A stretch of DNA of 64,000 nucleotides from SG8-39 sp041558415 (GCA_041558415.1 JBFFEY010000001.1:158529-222528), one strand, 5' to 3'. Counted from the first letter of the stretch, positions 16,816-28,560 are shown. Notes: generated by a model from the sequence alone, not told the origin. Program-made: numbers and translations.

Positions 16816-18362
16816 GGCAGCTTCTTCGCGAGCACGATGGTGAAACGGGGCGCCTCACCGGTTTCCTGCGAGCCAACGTCTCCGGTCAGCGTGCCCTCCG
16901 AGGCGACGTCGAACGGCAGGCGGGTGCGTACCACGCGGTAGGCTGGGTTGCTGCCGAGCGCTTCGGCGAAGCGCTGGACCTTTTCCGTGATTTCGCGGTA
17001 GTCGGAACGCTGCGCGGCATTCACGCGGCCGTTGATCTCCAGCAGCTCCGCGCGCCCGCTGTCGGCTGGCGCGGATCTCGCACCCGCCGCGGCCTGGGGC
17101 GAGCGGGCCTCAGGCGCCTCGGTCTTGGCGACCTGCCAGACGAGGTTGTCGAGTTCGAACTCCGGGAACTGCTCCAGCACGCCCGAAAGATGCGCCAGCG
17201 TGCCGTCCGGCGACGCGGTGCGCGAGGCGATCTTTCTGAACTCGTTGACTGCCGCCTTGAGGTTGTCGGTGGTGGTCTGCGTGACCGGGAAGGTGCGGGT
17301 GATGCTGGCGTAACGGTCGGCGGCGATGCGCGATTCGCGCTGCTGGATGTCGACCTGTCCCCGGACCCCGAGAATGTCGATCCAGATCACACCGGCGTAC
17401 AGGGCGCAGGCGGCGAGGCCGGCGACACCAGCCGCAGTCACCGCGCGCTGCAGCTGCCAGACGAGGAATCCGCGCCGCTCTTCCTGCTTGGCGAACTGCT
17501 CCTTCGGCGGGGTGCGGGCGGCGAGGTGCAGGTAGAGCGCTTCCGCGAGGCTGTCTTCGGGCGCGCTGCGCAGGCCGACGCGGCCGTGCGCCTCGGGCAG
17601 CTCGGTCGTGACGAAATCGAGCTGCCCATCCGTTGCGAGCGTCTGCTCGAAGCGCGCGCGCTCGCCGCGGGGTGCGACGACCAGCACCTTGAGCGGCGTG
17701 CCGTCCCGCGGCAGGACGCGCAGCGTGCCGAGGTATTGAGCAAGGCGCGCCGTTTCGGAACGCACGAACAGCGCGAGCGTATCGGGCGCGAGGTTGGCGG
17801 TCGGCTCGAGGCGGGCGAAGCGCAAGCGGCCGTTTTCGATGAAGCTCTGCCGCAGGCCGGCGCGGTTGACGCTGACCACGATGCAGCGTTCCTGGCGGCC
17901 GCCCAGCCGGGTGGCGAGCGCCGGCGCCAGCATCGGCACCGAGAACACGCCGGCCAGCTTGGTGCCGGCCTCGGCAAGCGCGTCGAGCCAGGGCGTGAAC
18001 TGCTGCGCGTTGGTGAACGAGGCCAGCAGCAGCCGCTCGTTGCGCCGCTCCGTCTTGACGATGCCGAGAGAAATCGCGGCGGCGAGCCGCGTGTCGCGGT
18101 AGCGCTGCGCCAGGCGTCGCTCGACCACGATGCGCCGCTCGGCGCCGCGCAGGAACGGAATCTGGTCCTCGTGGAAGTCCTCGCCCGGGAGGTCGGCGAC
18201 GACGTAGAACAGCCCGCCGCGGTAGCGGGTCAGGAAACCGCGGAAGGCGTCGACCCCCGCTTCATCGGCGCTGAAGCGCGCCTCCGATGCGAGCGTCGCG
18301 CGCGTGCGCCGGTAGACGCGGACCTCCGTGTTGCTGAAGTAGACGAGGCGCTTGGTGGCCAT
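16812..18362 (-). CDS. MshI-like (PilM+PilN-type) pilus assembly protein
   Basis: A 516-aa protein. The first roughly 300 residues are cytoplasmic with an actin-like PilM flavour (MATKRLVYFSNTEVRVYRRT; CIVVSVNRAGLRQSFIENG). Then come one TM (about 320-340, VTAAGVAGLAACALYAGVIW) and a periplasmic PilN-like coiled coil plus C-terminal domain. A single polypeptide thus combines the parts that are PilM and PilN in type IVa systems, as in MshI. It lies between mshG and the MshJ-like gene. Confidence 0.78.
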   Translation of the reverse strand: MATKRLVYFSNTEVRVYRRTRATLASEARFSADEAGVDAFRGFLTRYRGGLFYVVADLPGEDFHEDQIPFLRGAERRIVVERRLAQRYRDTRLAAAISLGIVKTERRNERLLLASFTNAQQFTPWLDALAEAGTKLAGVFSVPMLAPALATRLGGRQERCIVVSVNRAGLRQSFIENGRLRFARLEPTANLAPDTLALFVRSETARLAQYLGTLRVLPRDGTPLKVLVVAPRGERARFEQTLATDGQLDFVTTELPEAHGRVGLRSAPEDSLAEALYLHLAARTPPKEQFAKQEERRGFLVWQLQRAVTAAGVAGLAACALYAGVIWIDILGVRGQVDIQQRESRIAADRYASITRTFPVTQTTTDNLKAAVNEFRKIASRTASPDGTLAHLSGVLEQFPEFELDNLVWQVAKTEAPEARSPQAAAGARSAPADSGRAELLEINGRVNAAQRSDYREITEKVQRFAEALGSNPAYRVVRTRLPFDVASEGTLTGDVGSQETGEAPRFTIVLAKKLP

Positions 18363-18385
18363 AGCGGATCAGGACTGTTCTGCGC

Positions 18386-19591
18386 TCAGAATTTCATCTG
18401 CGAGATGGTGTCGTATACCGGCCCCAGCACCGCGAGCATGACCCAGCCCAGGATGGCGCCGAGCACCAGCGTCAGCGCCGGTTCGATCATTGCCTGCACC
18501 TTGCCGATCGATTCGCGTACCTCGCGGTTGTAGAAATAGCTGACGTTTAGCAGCGCGGTGTCCAGAGCGCCGGTGTTCTCGCCGATGCGCAGCATGCGGA
18601 TGACGAGCGGCGGAAAGAGATCGACGTCCTGGAACGCCGTCGTCAGGTTCTTGCCTTCGGCGATCTGCTGCCCGGCGACGCGCAGCGCGTTTTCCAGGGG
18701 CTTGTTGCCGACGATCTCCTCGCAGGAGCGGATCGCGTCGAGCACGGTGATGCCCGAGTTGTACATCATCGCGAAGCTCGAGGCGAAGCGCGACAGCGTG
18801 ATCTTGCGCAGGATCGGCCCGATGATCGGGGCGCGCAGCTTGTAGTCGTCGAGCGCGTACTCGATCGACGGGTAGCTGTGTGCCGCATACTTGAGGCCGA
18901 ACCACAGCACGAACGGTGCGGCGAGGATCGCCCACCAGTAGGAAACGAAGAAGTTGGATACCGCGATGAGAATCTGCGTCTGCAGCGGAATCGCCTGCCC
19001 CATATTGCGCAGGAACCCGGTCATCTGCGGCACCAGGTAAGTCATGAGAAAAAAGGTGACCAGCACCACGATGCCGCCGACGAACGCCGGATACATCATC
19101 AGCTTCTTGGTCTGCGCGGCGAGCTCGTCCTCCCACTTGAGCGTCTCGGTGAGGCTCCTCAGCACTTCGCTCAGGCGCCCGGTCTGCTCGCCGGAGCGCA
19201 CCAGGCTGACGAACACGCGGCTGAAGACCTGCGGATAGTCGGCGAGCGCCTGCGACACGCTGTCGCCGCCCTCGATCGATTCGATCATTCCGGAGATCAC
19301 CTCGCGAAAACGCGGGTTTTCGACGCTCTCGCGCAGGTCGGTCAGCCCCTCGACGATCGGCACACCGGCGCTCGAGAGCTGTTCCAGGTGAAAGCAGAAG
19401 TTGATCAGATCCTGACGCGTGACCCTGCCGCCGCCGATCAGGCGCGCATGCTGCGCGCTCTGCGCCCCGTTGATGAGATCGAGCCCCATGCGCTCGAGGC
19501 GCTGCTCGAGGTCGAACAGGTTGGCCGCGTCGATGCGACCGAGCACCGCCTTGCCCGAAACGTCGATCGCCTTGTAGGTAAACATCGGCAT
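18386..19591 (-). CDS. mshG: MshG: type IV pilus/T2SS F-family inner-membrane platform protein
   Basis: Polytopic platform protein that couples the extension ATPase to pilin insertion. The 401-aa product has two GspF domains with three TM segments (about 165-190, 215-240, 370-395), starts MPMFTYKAIDVSGK and contains the family signature ALADYPQVFSRVFVSLVRSGEQTG. Adjacent to the extension ATPase, as in MSHA loci. It ends with a long C-terminal TM, GAILGWVMLAVLGPVYDTI. Confidence 0.93.
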   Translation of the reverse strand: MPMFTYKAIDVSGKAVLGRIDAANLFDLEQRLERMGLDLINGAQSAQHARLIGGGRVTRQDLINFCFHLEQLSSAGVPIVEGLTDLRESVENPRFREVISGMIESIEGGDSVSQALADYPQVFSRVFVSLVRSGEQTGRLSEVLRSLTETLKWEDELAAQTKKLMMYPAFVGGIVVLVTFFLMTYLVPQMTGFLRNMGQAIPLQTQILIAVSNFFVSYWWAILAAPFVLWFGLKYAAHSYPSIEYALDDYKLRAPIIGPILRKITLSRFASSFAMMYNSGITVLDAIRSCEEIVGNKPLENALRVAGQQIAEGKNLTTAFQDVDLFPPLVIRMLRIGENTGALDTALLNVSYFYNREVRESIGKVQAMIEPALTLVLGAILGWVMLAVLGPVYDTISQMKF

Positions 19592-19663
19592 CGTTCTGCG
19601 GTGTGGGGGGCCTCGGTGGGTTGCGCCTCGTCTCGACGTCGGGCACGGTGCGCGTGCCGTCGC

Positions 19664-21373
19664 TCAGGCCATCCTGTCGGTCAGGTCGACGACGCGCATG
19701 AGCTCGTCGACGCTCGTCATGCCAGCGCGCACCAGCCGCACGCCGTCGTCGGCCAGCGTGCGAAAACCCCGCGTGCGCGCGGCGGTGAGGATCTCTACGG
19801 CCGTCGCGCGACGCGCGATCAGTTCATCGATGCCGCCGTCGACGCGCAGCAATTCGAGAATGCCGGTGCGGCCGCGATAGCCTTGGTAGTCGCACTGCTC
19901 GCAGCCCACCGCGCGGTACAGCGTCGCGGTCTCGTTCGGCCGCAGGCCCACCAGGCGGCGCTCGCGGGCCTCCGGTTCGTAGGCCTGGCGGCAGGTCGGA
20001 CAGAGCTTTCGCACCAGGCGCTGGGCGAGGATGCCGATGATGTTGCCCGCCATGATGTCCGGCGCGATGCCGATGTCGAGCAGGCGCGGGATGGCGCCGA
20101 CCGCCGAGTTGGTGTGCAGCGTGGAATACACCTGATGACCCGTCATCGCCGCACGGAACGCCATCTCGGCCGTGTCGGTATCGCGGATTTCGCCCACCAG
20201 GATGGCATCCGGGTCCTGGCGCATCATGGCGCGGATGCCATTGGCGAAATCGAGCTTCGCCGCCTCGGCGACCGAAGTCTGACGGATGAGGGTCATCGGA
20301 TACTCGACCGGATCCTCGAGGGTCATGATGTTGACCCCGTCCGAGTTGATATGGTTGAGGATCGAGTAGAGCGTCGTCGTCTTGCCGCTGCCGGTCGGTC
20401 CGGTGCACAGAATGATGCCCTCCGGCCGCGCGATCATGCGCTTGAGGATCTCGAGCTGGCTTTCCTCGACGCCGAGCTTGTCGAGCGGCACGATGCCCTT
20501 CTGCCGGTCGAGGATGCGCAGCACGATATTCTCGCCGTGCGTGGTCGGCAGGCTGGAGACGCGGAAGTCGATGCCGCGGCCCGACAGCGTTGCCGAGATG
20601 CGGCCGTCCTGCGGCGCGCGCGTCTCCGCGATGTTCATCTTCGCCATCACCTTGAGGCGCACCGCCATCGCCGGCCAGTAGGTCTTGTGCAGGCTGCGGA
20701 TCTGGCGCAGTACGCCGTCGATCCGGTAGCGGATGCGCAGGAAGTTCTGCTCCGGCTCGAAGTGGATGTCCGAGGCGCTGCGCTCGACCGCATCGGCGAG
20801 CAGCGCCGAGATGAGGCGCACCACCGGCTGGCTGTACTCGTCGCCTTCCGCAATCGAGGTGTAGTCGACCTCGCCGGTCTCGATCTCGCGCAGGATGCCG
20901 TCGATCGAGAACTCGTGGCCGTAGTAGTGCTCGATTGCGCGCTCGATCTCGATGTCGCCCGCGAGGCGCAGTTCCACCTCGAGGTCGCCCTTGAGGTGGA
21001 CGCGCAGCTGGTCGATCGCGGCGATGTTGTTGGTGTCGGCGAGCGCGACGATGAGGCGCTTGGCGGCGCGATCCAGCGCGACCGGAAACATGCGGTAGCG
21101 TCGCGCCAGCTCGCGCGGCAGGGCGGCAAGCGCGGTCGGGTCGACGATGATGTGCGCCAGGTCGACCGACTGCAGCCCGAGCTTTTCCGACAGCGCATCG
21201 CGCAGCGTCGCTTCGGACACGAAGCCGAGCTGCACCAGCAGGCGGCCCACCGGCAGGTGCGACTTCATCTGCTCGAGCAACGCGATGCGCAGCTGGTCCT
21301 CGGTGAGGATGCCCTGGTCGATCAGGATCTGACCGAGATGCCGTTTTGCCTGCGGATTCGTGGGCGAATTCAT
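19664..21373 (-). CDS. mshE: MshE: pilus extension ATPase with tandem MshEN (c-di-GMP-binding) motifs
   Basis: Hexameric GspE/PilB-type ATPase powering pilus extension, 569 aa. The N-domain has two MshEN-like 24-residue motifs, one starting HLGQILIDQGIL (residues 12-35) and one starting PVGRLLVQLGFV (from 41), known in MshE to bind c-di-GMP. The ATPase core has Walker A GPTGSGKT (325-332), an Asp box (TLEDPVEY), Walker B (DPDAILVGEIRD) and a His box (TGHQVYSTLHTNSA). A zinc tetracysteine follows (C458, C461, C491, C494). No PilT-type retraction ATPase is present in the window. Confidence 0.95.
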   Translation of the reverse strand: MNSPTNPQAKRHLGQILIDQGILTEDQLRIALLEQMKSHLPVGRLLVQLGFVSEATLRDALSEKLGLQSVDLAHIIVDPTALAALPRELARRYRMFPVALDRAAKRLIVALADTNNIAAIDQLRVHLKGDLEVELRLAGDIEIERAIEHYYGHEFSIDGILREIETGEVDYTSIAEGDEYSQPVVRLISALLADAVERSASDIHFEPEQNFLRIRYRIDGVLRQIRSLHKTYWPAMAVRLKVMAKMNIAETRAPQDGRISATLSGRGIDFRVSSLPTTHGENIVLRILDRQKGIVPLDKLGVEESQLEILKRMIARPEGIILCTGPTGSGKTTTLYSILNHINSDGVNIMTLEDPVEYPMTLIRQTSVAEAAKLDFANGIRAMMRQDPDAILVGEIRDTDTAEMAFRAAMTGHQVYSTLHTNSAVGAIPRLLDIGIAPDIMAGNIIGILAQRLVRKLCPTCRQAYEPEARERRLVGLRPNETATLYRAVGCEQCDYQGYRGRTGILELLRVDGGIDELIARRATAVEILTAARTRGFRTLADDGVRLVRAGMTSVDELMRVVDLTDRMA

Positions 21374-21423
21374 CCAGTTTCGATCTTACCCGGCGCCCGC
21401 GTACGAAGGGGCGTCAGAATCTG

Positions 21424-22833
21424 TCAGCGCTCGAGCTGCGCGATGCGGGCGCGCACGGCCTGGGCGTCGAAGCCCGCGCCGCGGCCGCCTTGGGCGAGCT
21501 GCAGCGCAAGCCGGTAATGCTGCAGCGCCGGTTTGACCTGCCGCAAATGATCCAGGCTGACCGCAAGGTTGTAGGCGAAATCGGCGTTCTTCGGGTCGCT
21601 GGCGAGCGCCTTGAAATACGCCTGCTGCGCCTCGCCCCAGCGTCCCTGCTGCGCGTACTGATTGCCGAGCGTGAACTGCAGCCCGTCGGCGTCGGGTTCG
21701 CGCGCGAGCAGGCTCTTCACACGGCTTTCCGCCGCGACCGGGTCCACTTCCTGGTTGCGCAGCGCCAGCATGCCCGCATGCGCATGCGGATTGCGCGGGT
21801 CGAGGTGCAGCACGCGCTGGTAGTAGCGGTCCGCGTTCGCGTAGCGCTGTGCACGCAGTTCGACCGCCGCCATGCCGAGCAGCGCGTCGATGTTTTTCGG
21901 TTCGCTGCGCAACGCCTGTCCGTAGCCGAGGCGCGCGCGCTCGAGGTCACCCGCCTGATACGCCGCGTAACCGGCCGCCACGCCCGGATTGACGCGCGCC
22001 ACGCTGCGCCGGCCGAAGGAGCGCGGCGCGGGCGAGGCTTCGCTGCGCGTGATGCCAGCCTGCGCCGTTGCCTGTGTCGGCGCCGGTGACGCGGCGGGCG
22101 GTGCGGCGGTTTCTACGCGCGGCGCCTGCTCCGGCGCCGCGGCGCGCGGTTTCTCGGGCGTGCTTGCGATCGCCGGCGCGGGCGTTGCGTTTTGCACGGC
22201 GCTGGGCTTCGGCGTTCCGGTCGCCGCCGGCGTCGCCGCCGAGGGTAGCCCGGGAATCGACGGTCCCGACGCGCTCGCGTTCGGCGCTACCGGCGCCGCC
22301 GCTGCGGGCGCTTGCGCGACCGCGGCCGGTTGTTCGCTCGTGGGCGGCTTCGCGTCCAGGTTGACCAGTGGCGGTCTCGGCCGCAGCTGGACGTAGAAGT
22401 ACACGATGGTGCCGATGGCGAACGCGCCGAGTGCGCCGAGCGCGAAGTAGAACGGCAGCCGCGGGTTAGGCTCCTTGTACTTCGCCTGGAAGACGCTCTG
22501 CGCGGCGGCGCGTTGCGCGGCGGTGTTGCCGGGTGGCGGAGGTGCGGCGGGCCGTGCCCGCGCCGGCGGAGGTGTTTGTGCGGGCGGCGCCGACGCGGCC
22601 GCCCCCTCGAGTTCGGGGGTTGCCGCCCGCGATGGCGAGAGGTCCTCGCTGCCGATGTCGAGCGGCGTCGAGATGTCGGGCAGCTTGTCGCGCGTCATCA
22701 CGCGTTTCCCTTCCTCCGGCGTCGGCTCGAGGCTCAGCCCGGATGCGGCCGGCGTCTCGGGCTTCTTGTCGCCGCGTTTCGCCGCTTCCTTGGCCTTCTC
22801 GGCCTTTTTCAGCGCATCGAGCAGCAGGCTCAC
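21424..22833 (-). CDS. MshN-like TPR pilus biogenesis protein
   Basis: A 469-aa protein starting at GTG 22833, 3 nt after the secretin stop. It has a short basic N-terminal helix (LLLDALKKAEKAKEAAKRG), a Pro/Ala-rich linker, one TM near 126-147 (PFYFALGALGAFAIGTIVYF), a second long Ala/Pro-rich periplasmic linker and four or more TPRs in the C-terminal third (VAAGYAAYQAGDLERARLGY; PKNIDALLGMAAVELRAQ; ADGLQFTLGNQYAQQGRW). The layout and place between mshL and mshE match MshN, proposed to help secretin assembly. Confidence 0.78.
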   Translation of the reverse strand: MSLLLDALKKAEKAKEAAKRGDKKPETPAASGLSLEPTPEEGKRVMTRDKLPDISTPLDIGSEDLSPSRAATPELEGAAASAPPAQTPPPARARPAAPPPPGNTAAQRAAAQSVFQAKYKEPNPRLPFYFALGALGAFAIGTIVYFYVQLRPRPPLVNLDAKPPTSEQPAAVAQAPAAAAPVAPNASASGPSIPGLPSAATPAATGTPKPSAVQNATPAPAIASTPEKPRAAAPEQAPRVETAAPPAASPAPTQATAQAGITRSEASPAPRSFGRRSVARVNPGVAAGYAAYQAGDLERARLGYGQALRSEPKNIDALLGMAAVELRAQRYANADRYYQRVLHLDPRNPHAHAGMLALRNQEVDPVAAESRVKSLLAREPDADGLQFTLGNQYAQQGRWGEAQQAYFKALASDPKNADFAYNLAVSLDHLRQVKPALQHYRLALQLAQGGRGAGFDAQAVRARIAQLER

Positions 22834-22836
22834 GGT

Positions 22837-24540
22837 TTACTGCTCCATGCCGCGCGGCGGGACCGGTGGGGCGACCTGCTGCGGGTTCGGTTTCTTGAAG
22901 AAGTCCTCGTCGGGCAGGTAGCTGCGGTAGCCGCGATAGTCGCCGTCGACGCTCGGATCACGGATGATGGTGGCGCGCAGGAAGATGACGAGCTCGGATT
23001 TCCGGCTCTGGTCGTCGCGCTGTGCGAAAAGTTCGCCGATGCCCGGAATGCTGCGCACGCCCGGGATGGCGCCCTCCTGATTGTTGCGCTCATCCTGCAT
23101 CAGGCCGCCGAGCACGGCGACCTGCCCCTCCTGCAGACGCAGCACCGACTCCATTTCGCGCGTCTGGATCTCGGGCACCGGGTTGGGAATGTTGGTGAGC
23201 TGCGGGTTCGGATCCAGCTTGAAGCGCAGCACGCGCGAGATCGACGGTCGCACCAGCAGCGAAACCGTGCCGTCCTCGCTGATCTGCGGTACGACGCCCA
23301 TGACGAATCCGACCGGTACGGTGCGCGCGGTGGTGTCGAAGGTGGTGATCGCGCCGGCGTTCGCCTGCTGGCTCACCTGCGACTTGACCTCGAAGTAGAC
23401 CACGTTGTCGACCACCTTGAGCACCGCGATCTGGTTGTTGATGGCGCTGATCATCGGGCTCGAAAGGACGCGGATATCACCGAACTGCTCGAGCAGGCGA
23501 ATGTTCACGCTGATCGATCCGCTCAGGTAGCCGATCGTCAGACCGCCCGTATTCTGGGTGAAAGGAAAGTTGCCCGAGCTCTGGCCCGTGCCCGCCCAGG
23601 GGGAACTGCCCAGGATCTGCCAGTCGATGCCACGCTGGTAGTTGTTGCTGAGCTGAACCTCGACGACGGTAGCCTCGATCTGAACCTGGCGCCGGGCATT
23701 CACCATCACTCGATCGAGGAACTCCTGGATCTTTTCGTGCTGACGCGCCGTTGCGCGTACCGTGATGACCCCGGCTTCCTTGTTGACGATGACAGAAGCC
23801 GCTTCGCGGTAGACGGTGCCCGTGCTGACGCTGGCGACCTGGGTTGCCTGCGCGCCGGCTGCCGGCTTGATGGGGGCCGACGCCTGCGCGCCCCCGGCAG
23901 GCAGGATCTTGTCCGTCTCGCGCAGGATCTCCTTCACGTTTTCCTCGAGCGAGTCCCAGAACTTGTTCTCCGATTTGGCCTTAATGCTCGTCGTCGTGTT
24001 GCTCGGTGCCGCACTGCTTCCGCCGGAAGCCCCGGCGCTCGTGACGGTCCCCGTGACCTGCGAGGAAAGCGTCCCTTCGACGCCGCCCTCGCGCGACAGA
24101 TTGACGTAATCGATGCGGTAGACGCGCAGGAACGGGGTGTCGCGCTGGATCACCAGCGTGCCGGCCTTCACCTCGTAGCGCATGTCGACCTGGCGCGCGA
24201 TGCGCTCGAGCAGCTGGGGCAGGGTCTGGTCGATCGCGTTCAACGTCACATTGCCGGTGACGTCGGAGTGGATGTCGATCTGCACCTGGGCGTCGCGCGC
24301 CAGCGCGAACAGCAGGTCCTGCACCGGCACGTTGTGGACGACGACGCTGTAGGTCTCGGCGCGCGCGGTCGGTTTCGGCTCGGGCAGCAGCGGCGCGACC
24401 TGCACCGGCGGCGGAATCGTGCCTTCGGCCGGCTTTTCGGGCCCGCGCAGATGCGCATCCGACGGCTGTTGTGGCGCGAGGCCACAGCCGCTCAGTAGCG
24501 CGAGCGCGACCGCGAGCATGCCGAGAGTGCGAAACCGCAT
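22837..24540 (-). CDS. mshL: MshL: outer-membrane secretin of the MSHA-like pilus
   Basis: Lipoprotein secretin forming the outer-membrane gate, 567 aa from ATG 24540, with AGGGG 6 nt upstream as ribosome-binding site. The signal peptide ends in lipobox LLSGC. An N-terminal secretin/TonB-like short domain (VVVHNVPVQDLLFALARDAQ) and an N1-type region precede the secretin core, with VPVGFVMGVVPQISEDG and LQEGQVAVLGGLMQDERNN. A Ser/Gly/Thr-rich insert occurs near residues 185-205. The C-terminus is Pro-rich. Confidence 0.93.
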   Translation of the reverse strand: MRFRTLGMLAVALALLSGCGLAPQQPSDAHLRGPEKPAEGTIPPPVQVAPLLPEPKPTARAETYSVVVHNVPVQDLLFALARDAQVQIDIHSDVTGNVTLNAIDQTLPQLLERIARQVDMRYEVKAGTLVIQRDTPFLRVYRIDYVNLSREGGVEGTLSSQVTGTVTSAGASGGSSAAPSNTTTSIKAKSENKFWDSLEENVKEILRETDKILPAGGAQASAPIKPAAGAQATQVASVSTGTVYREAASVIVNKEAGVITVRATARQHEKIQEFLDRVMVNARRQVQIEATVVEVQLSNNYQRGIDWQILGSSPWAGTGQSSGNFPFTQNTGGLTIGYLSGSISVNIRLLEQFGDIRVLSSPMISAINNQIAVLKVVDNVVYFEVKSQVSQQANAGAITTFDTTARTVPVGFVMGVVPQISEDGTVSLLVRPSISRVLRFKLDPNPQLTNIPNPVPEIQTREMESVLRLQEGQVAVLGGLMQDERNNQEGAIPGVRSIPGIGELFAQRDDQSRKSELVIFLRATIIRDPSVDGDYRGYRSYLPDEDFFKKPNPQQVAPPVPPRGMEQ

Positions 24541-24639
24541 CAGGATCCCCTGAATTAAGCCTAAGGCGTTGAAGGATAGCACGTTGTTAACTTTAGAAAA
24601 GTCCGCTAACTACCTGAGTTGCGGAAAATTTCCACATTC

Positions 24640-26241
24640 TCACAAGGCCTCCCGCAGCTCGCCAACGGGCCGCAGGGTCAGCTTGAAGTCCTGGTGGTAC
24701 ACCTGGGGCAGGCGCCGAAGGGCCGCCTCGGCCTCGGCGCGGGTCGGGAACGCGCCGTAGACGACCCACACCCGGGCCGGCCTGCTGCGGGTCAGCGGGA
24801 TGACGTAGAGACCGGGCAGGGTGTCGAGCCGCTGCGCCCGTCTGAGGAAGCGCTCGACGCGCGCCGGGTCCGTTTTCAGGCTGCGGTACAGCTCGATGGT
24901 GAGCGCCTCATCCGGCGTCTTCTGAAGCACTTCCCGCGCTGCAGCAATGCGTTCGCCCAGGAGCGGCATGCCGCCCGTCGAGTAGGCCTCGATGCGCTCG
25001 ATCTGCTTCGGCAGCAGCCGCGCCGGCACGCTGTCGGCGCCCGGCTCGGGGGGCGCAAGCGCTCTGGCCAAAAGCGCGCCGCTGGCGATCGGGGCACTCG
25101 ACGCGGATTGCCCTCGGGGCGGCGACGCCTCGGATACCGGCGCCCGGTCAGTTTGTACCGGAGTGGCGACCGAAGCCCGCGGCGCAGGGCGTTGCTCGGA
25201 CGCAACGTGGCGTGCCTTTGGCGGCTCGGGTCGCGCTGCGGCCGGCTCCGGCTCTTCCAGCGTCTGTTGTGACGGCGGCTTGGTGGGAGGGCCCGCTGCC
25301 GTGGTCGTCGCCTGCCTGAAAGGTAGCGAAAAAGAATTTGCGTTGGTGAGCGCCCACTGAATGATAACGCCAAGCAAGGCCCCGATGGCTAGCGCTGCTG
25401 CGACATAGGCGAGAGGGCGCTTGGCCTTGGCGATCGGCGGCAACTCCGAGTCCGCGACCGCGCGCTGCACCTGCTTTTCGTCGACGGCGTGCGTATCGGC
25501 CGCAAACGCCGAGAGCAGGGCCTTGTCGGCGAGGATGTTGATGCGTCGCGTCAGCCCGCCCGAAGCGCGGGTGAGCAGCACGATCGCCTTGCGCGTGAAC
25601 AGGTCGGGCCCGCGATAGCCCGCGGCGCGCAGGCGGAACGTCACATAGCGGCTCACTTCTTCTTCGCCGAGCGGGCGCATGCGAAAGCTGTGCGTGATGC
25701 GGTCGCGCAGCTGGCGCAGCGACGTCGCCGCGAGCATCTGGTCGAGCTCGGGCTGGCCGAAGAGCACGATCTGCAGCAGCTTGTGGCGGCTGGTCTCGAG
25801 ATTCGACAGCAGGCGCACCTGTTCGAGCGAGTCTTCGGGCATGGCGTGCGCCTCGTCGATCAGGATCACCACGCGCCGGCCGCTGGCATGCGAGGCGATG
25901 AGATGGTCCTGCAGCTCGCGCATCAGCACCCGGGCGCTGTCGCCGCGCGTCTCCAGCTTCAGGTCGTCGGCGATGGCGCGCAGGATCTCGTCGCGCGTCA
26001 GCGAAGGGTTGGCGAGGTAGATGGTTTCGACGTGCCCTGGCAACCGCTCCATCAGCACACGGCACAGCATGGTCTTGCCGCTGCCAACCTCGCCCGACAC
26101 CTTGACGATGCCCTCGTCGTACTCGATGGCGTAGAGCAGCCCTTCGAGCGTCGCGCCCCGATCGGCGCCGTCGAAGAAGAAATCGGTATGCGGCGTGATG
26201 CGGAACGGCGGTTCGTCGAGGCCGAAGTGATCGAGGTACAT
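24640..26241 (-). CDS. mshM: MshM: ExeA-type AAA ATPase with SPOR domain
   Basis: AAA ATPase thought to help insert the secretin through peptidoglycan, 533 aa. The N-terminal ExeA/MshM domain starts MYLDHFGLDEPPFRITPHTD and has Walker A GEVGSGKT (50-57), Walker B VVILIDEAH and sensor GQPELDQML. A TM (about 282-300) leads to a long Pro/Ala-rich periplasmic linker and a C-terminal SPOR-like peptidoglycan-binding domain (RVWVVYGAFPTRAEAEAALR). It starts 2 nt after the regulator stop. Confidence 0.92.
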   Translation of the reverse strand: MYLDHFGLDEPPFRITPHTDFFFDGADRGATLEGLLYAIEYDEGIVKVSGEVGSGKTMLCRVLMERLPGHVETIYLANPSLTRDEILRAIADDLKLETRGDSARVLMRELQDHLIASHASGRRVVILIDEAHAMPEDSLEQVRLLSNLETSRHKLLQIVLFGQPELDQMLAATSLRQLRDRITHSFRMRPLGEEEVSRYVTFRLRAAGYRGPDLFTRKAIVLLTRASGGLTRRINILADKALLSAFAADTHAVDEKQVQRAVADSELPPIAKAKRPLAYVAAALAIGALLGVIIQWALTNANSFSLPFRQATTTAAGPPTKPPSQQTLEEPEPAAARPEPPKARHVASEQRPAPRASVATPVQTDRAPVSEASPPRGQSASSAPIASGALLARALAPPEPGADSVPARLLPKQIERIEAYSTGGMPLLGERIAAAREVLQKTPDEALTIELYRSLKTDPARVERFLRRAQRLDTLPGLYVIPLTRSRPARVWVVYGAFPTRAEAEAALRRLPQVYHQDFKLTLRPVGELREAL

Positions 26242-26243
26242 CG

Positions 26244-27725
<1,482 letters not shown>

Positions 27726-28560
27726 GACGGATGCAGCGCAAGAAGGCGCGCTCGAGGTTGTTTTCGCCGTGGCGCGCGCACAGCTCGCCGGGCGTGCCGC
27801 GGAAACGGAACGTGCCCCGATCGAGGACCGCGATGCTGTCGCAAATTTCCTCGACGTCGGTCAGCACGTGCGAAGTGAAAAACAGCGTCCGTCCCCCGGC
27901 GACCAAATCCTGCAGCGCTGATTTCACCGCGATGCGACTTGCAGGGTCAAGGCCGCTCATGGGCTCGTCGAGCACGTACAGGTCGCGTTCGACGAGCAGC
28001 ACGGCGGCGAGCCCGAGTTTCTGCGTCATGCCCTTGGAGAGCGCGCGGACGCGGCGTTCGAGCACGGCCGGCTCGAGCTCGAGCTGGGCGAGGCGCGCCT
28101 CGACGCGCGCGGCGTCGTAGCGCTTGCCGGCAAGCGCCAGCATCAGTGCGAGGAACTCCCGGCCGGAGAGGTGGTGCGGCGGGACGAAGCGCTCGGGCAG
28201 GTAAACGAGGCGCGCGCGGGCGCGCGGCTCTCCGGCAGCAACGCCGTACAGTGCGAGCCGGCCGGCGTCGTGGGCGCACAGGTCGAGCAGGCACTTGATC
28301 AGGGTTGTTTTGCCCGCGCCGTTCAGGCCGAGCAAGCCGAACGATGCGCCCGCGGCGACCTCAAGGTCGACAGCGTCGAGAACGAGTTGCCGGCCGTAGC
28401 GCTTGGTCAGGCCCGATACGCGCACCGCGGCGACCGGTTCCGCCCCACGCGTCGGCGTTCCTTCGTCCTGCGCCATGGCCGACACTATATAGGGGAAACT
28501 CGACGCGCCCTCGGCGCGCGCCGCGCCCTCAACCCGCCAGCGGCAGAGCGCTCAAGTAGA

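Noticed and set aside
18878..21517. An 879-codon plus-strand open frame across mshG and mshE
   Set aside because: Both underlying minus-strand genes are unmistakable by motif; the translation is low-complexity Arg/Asp/His sequence.
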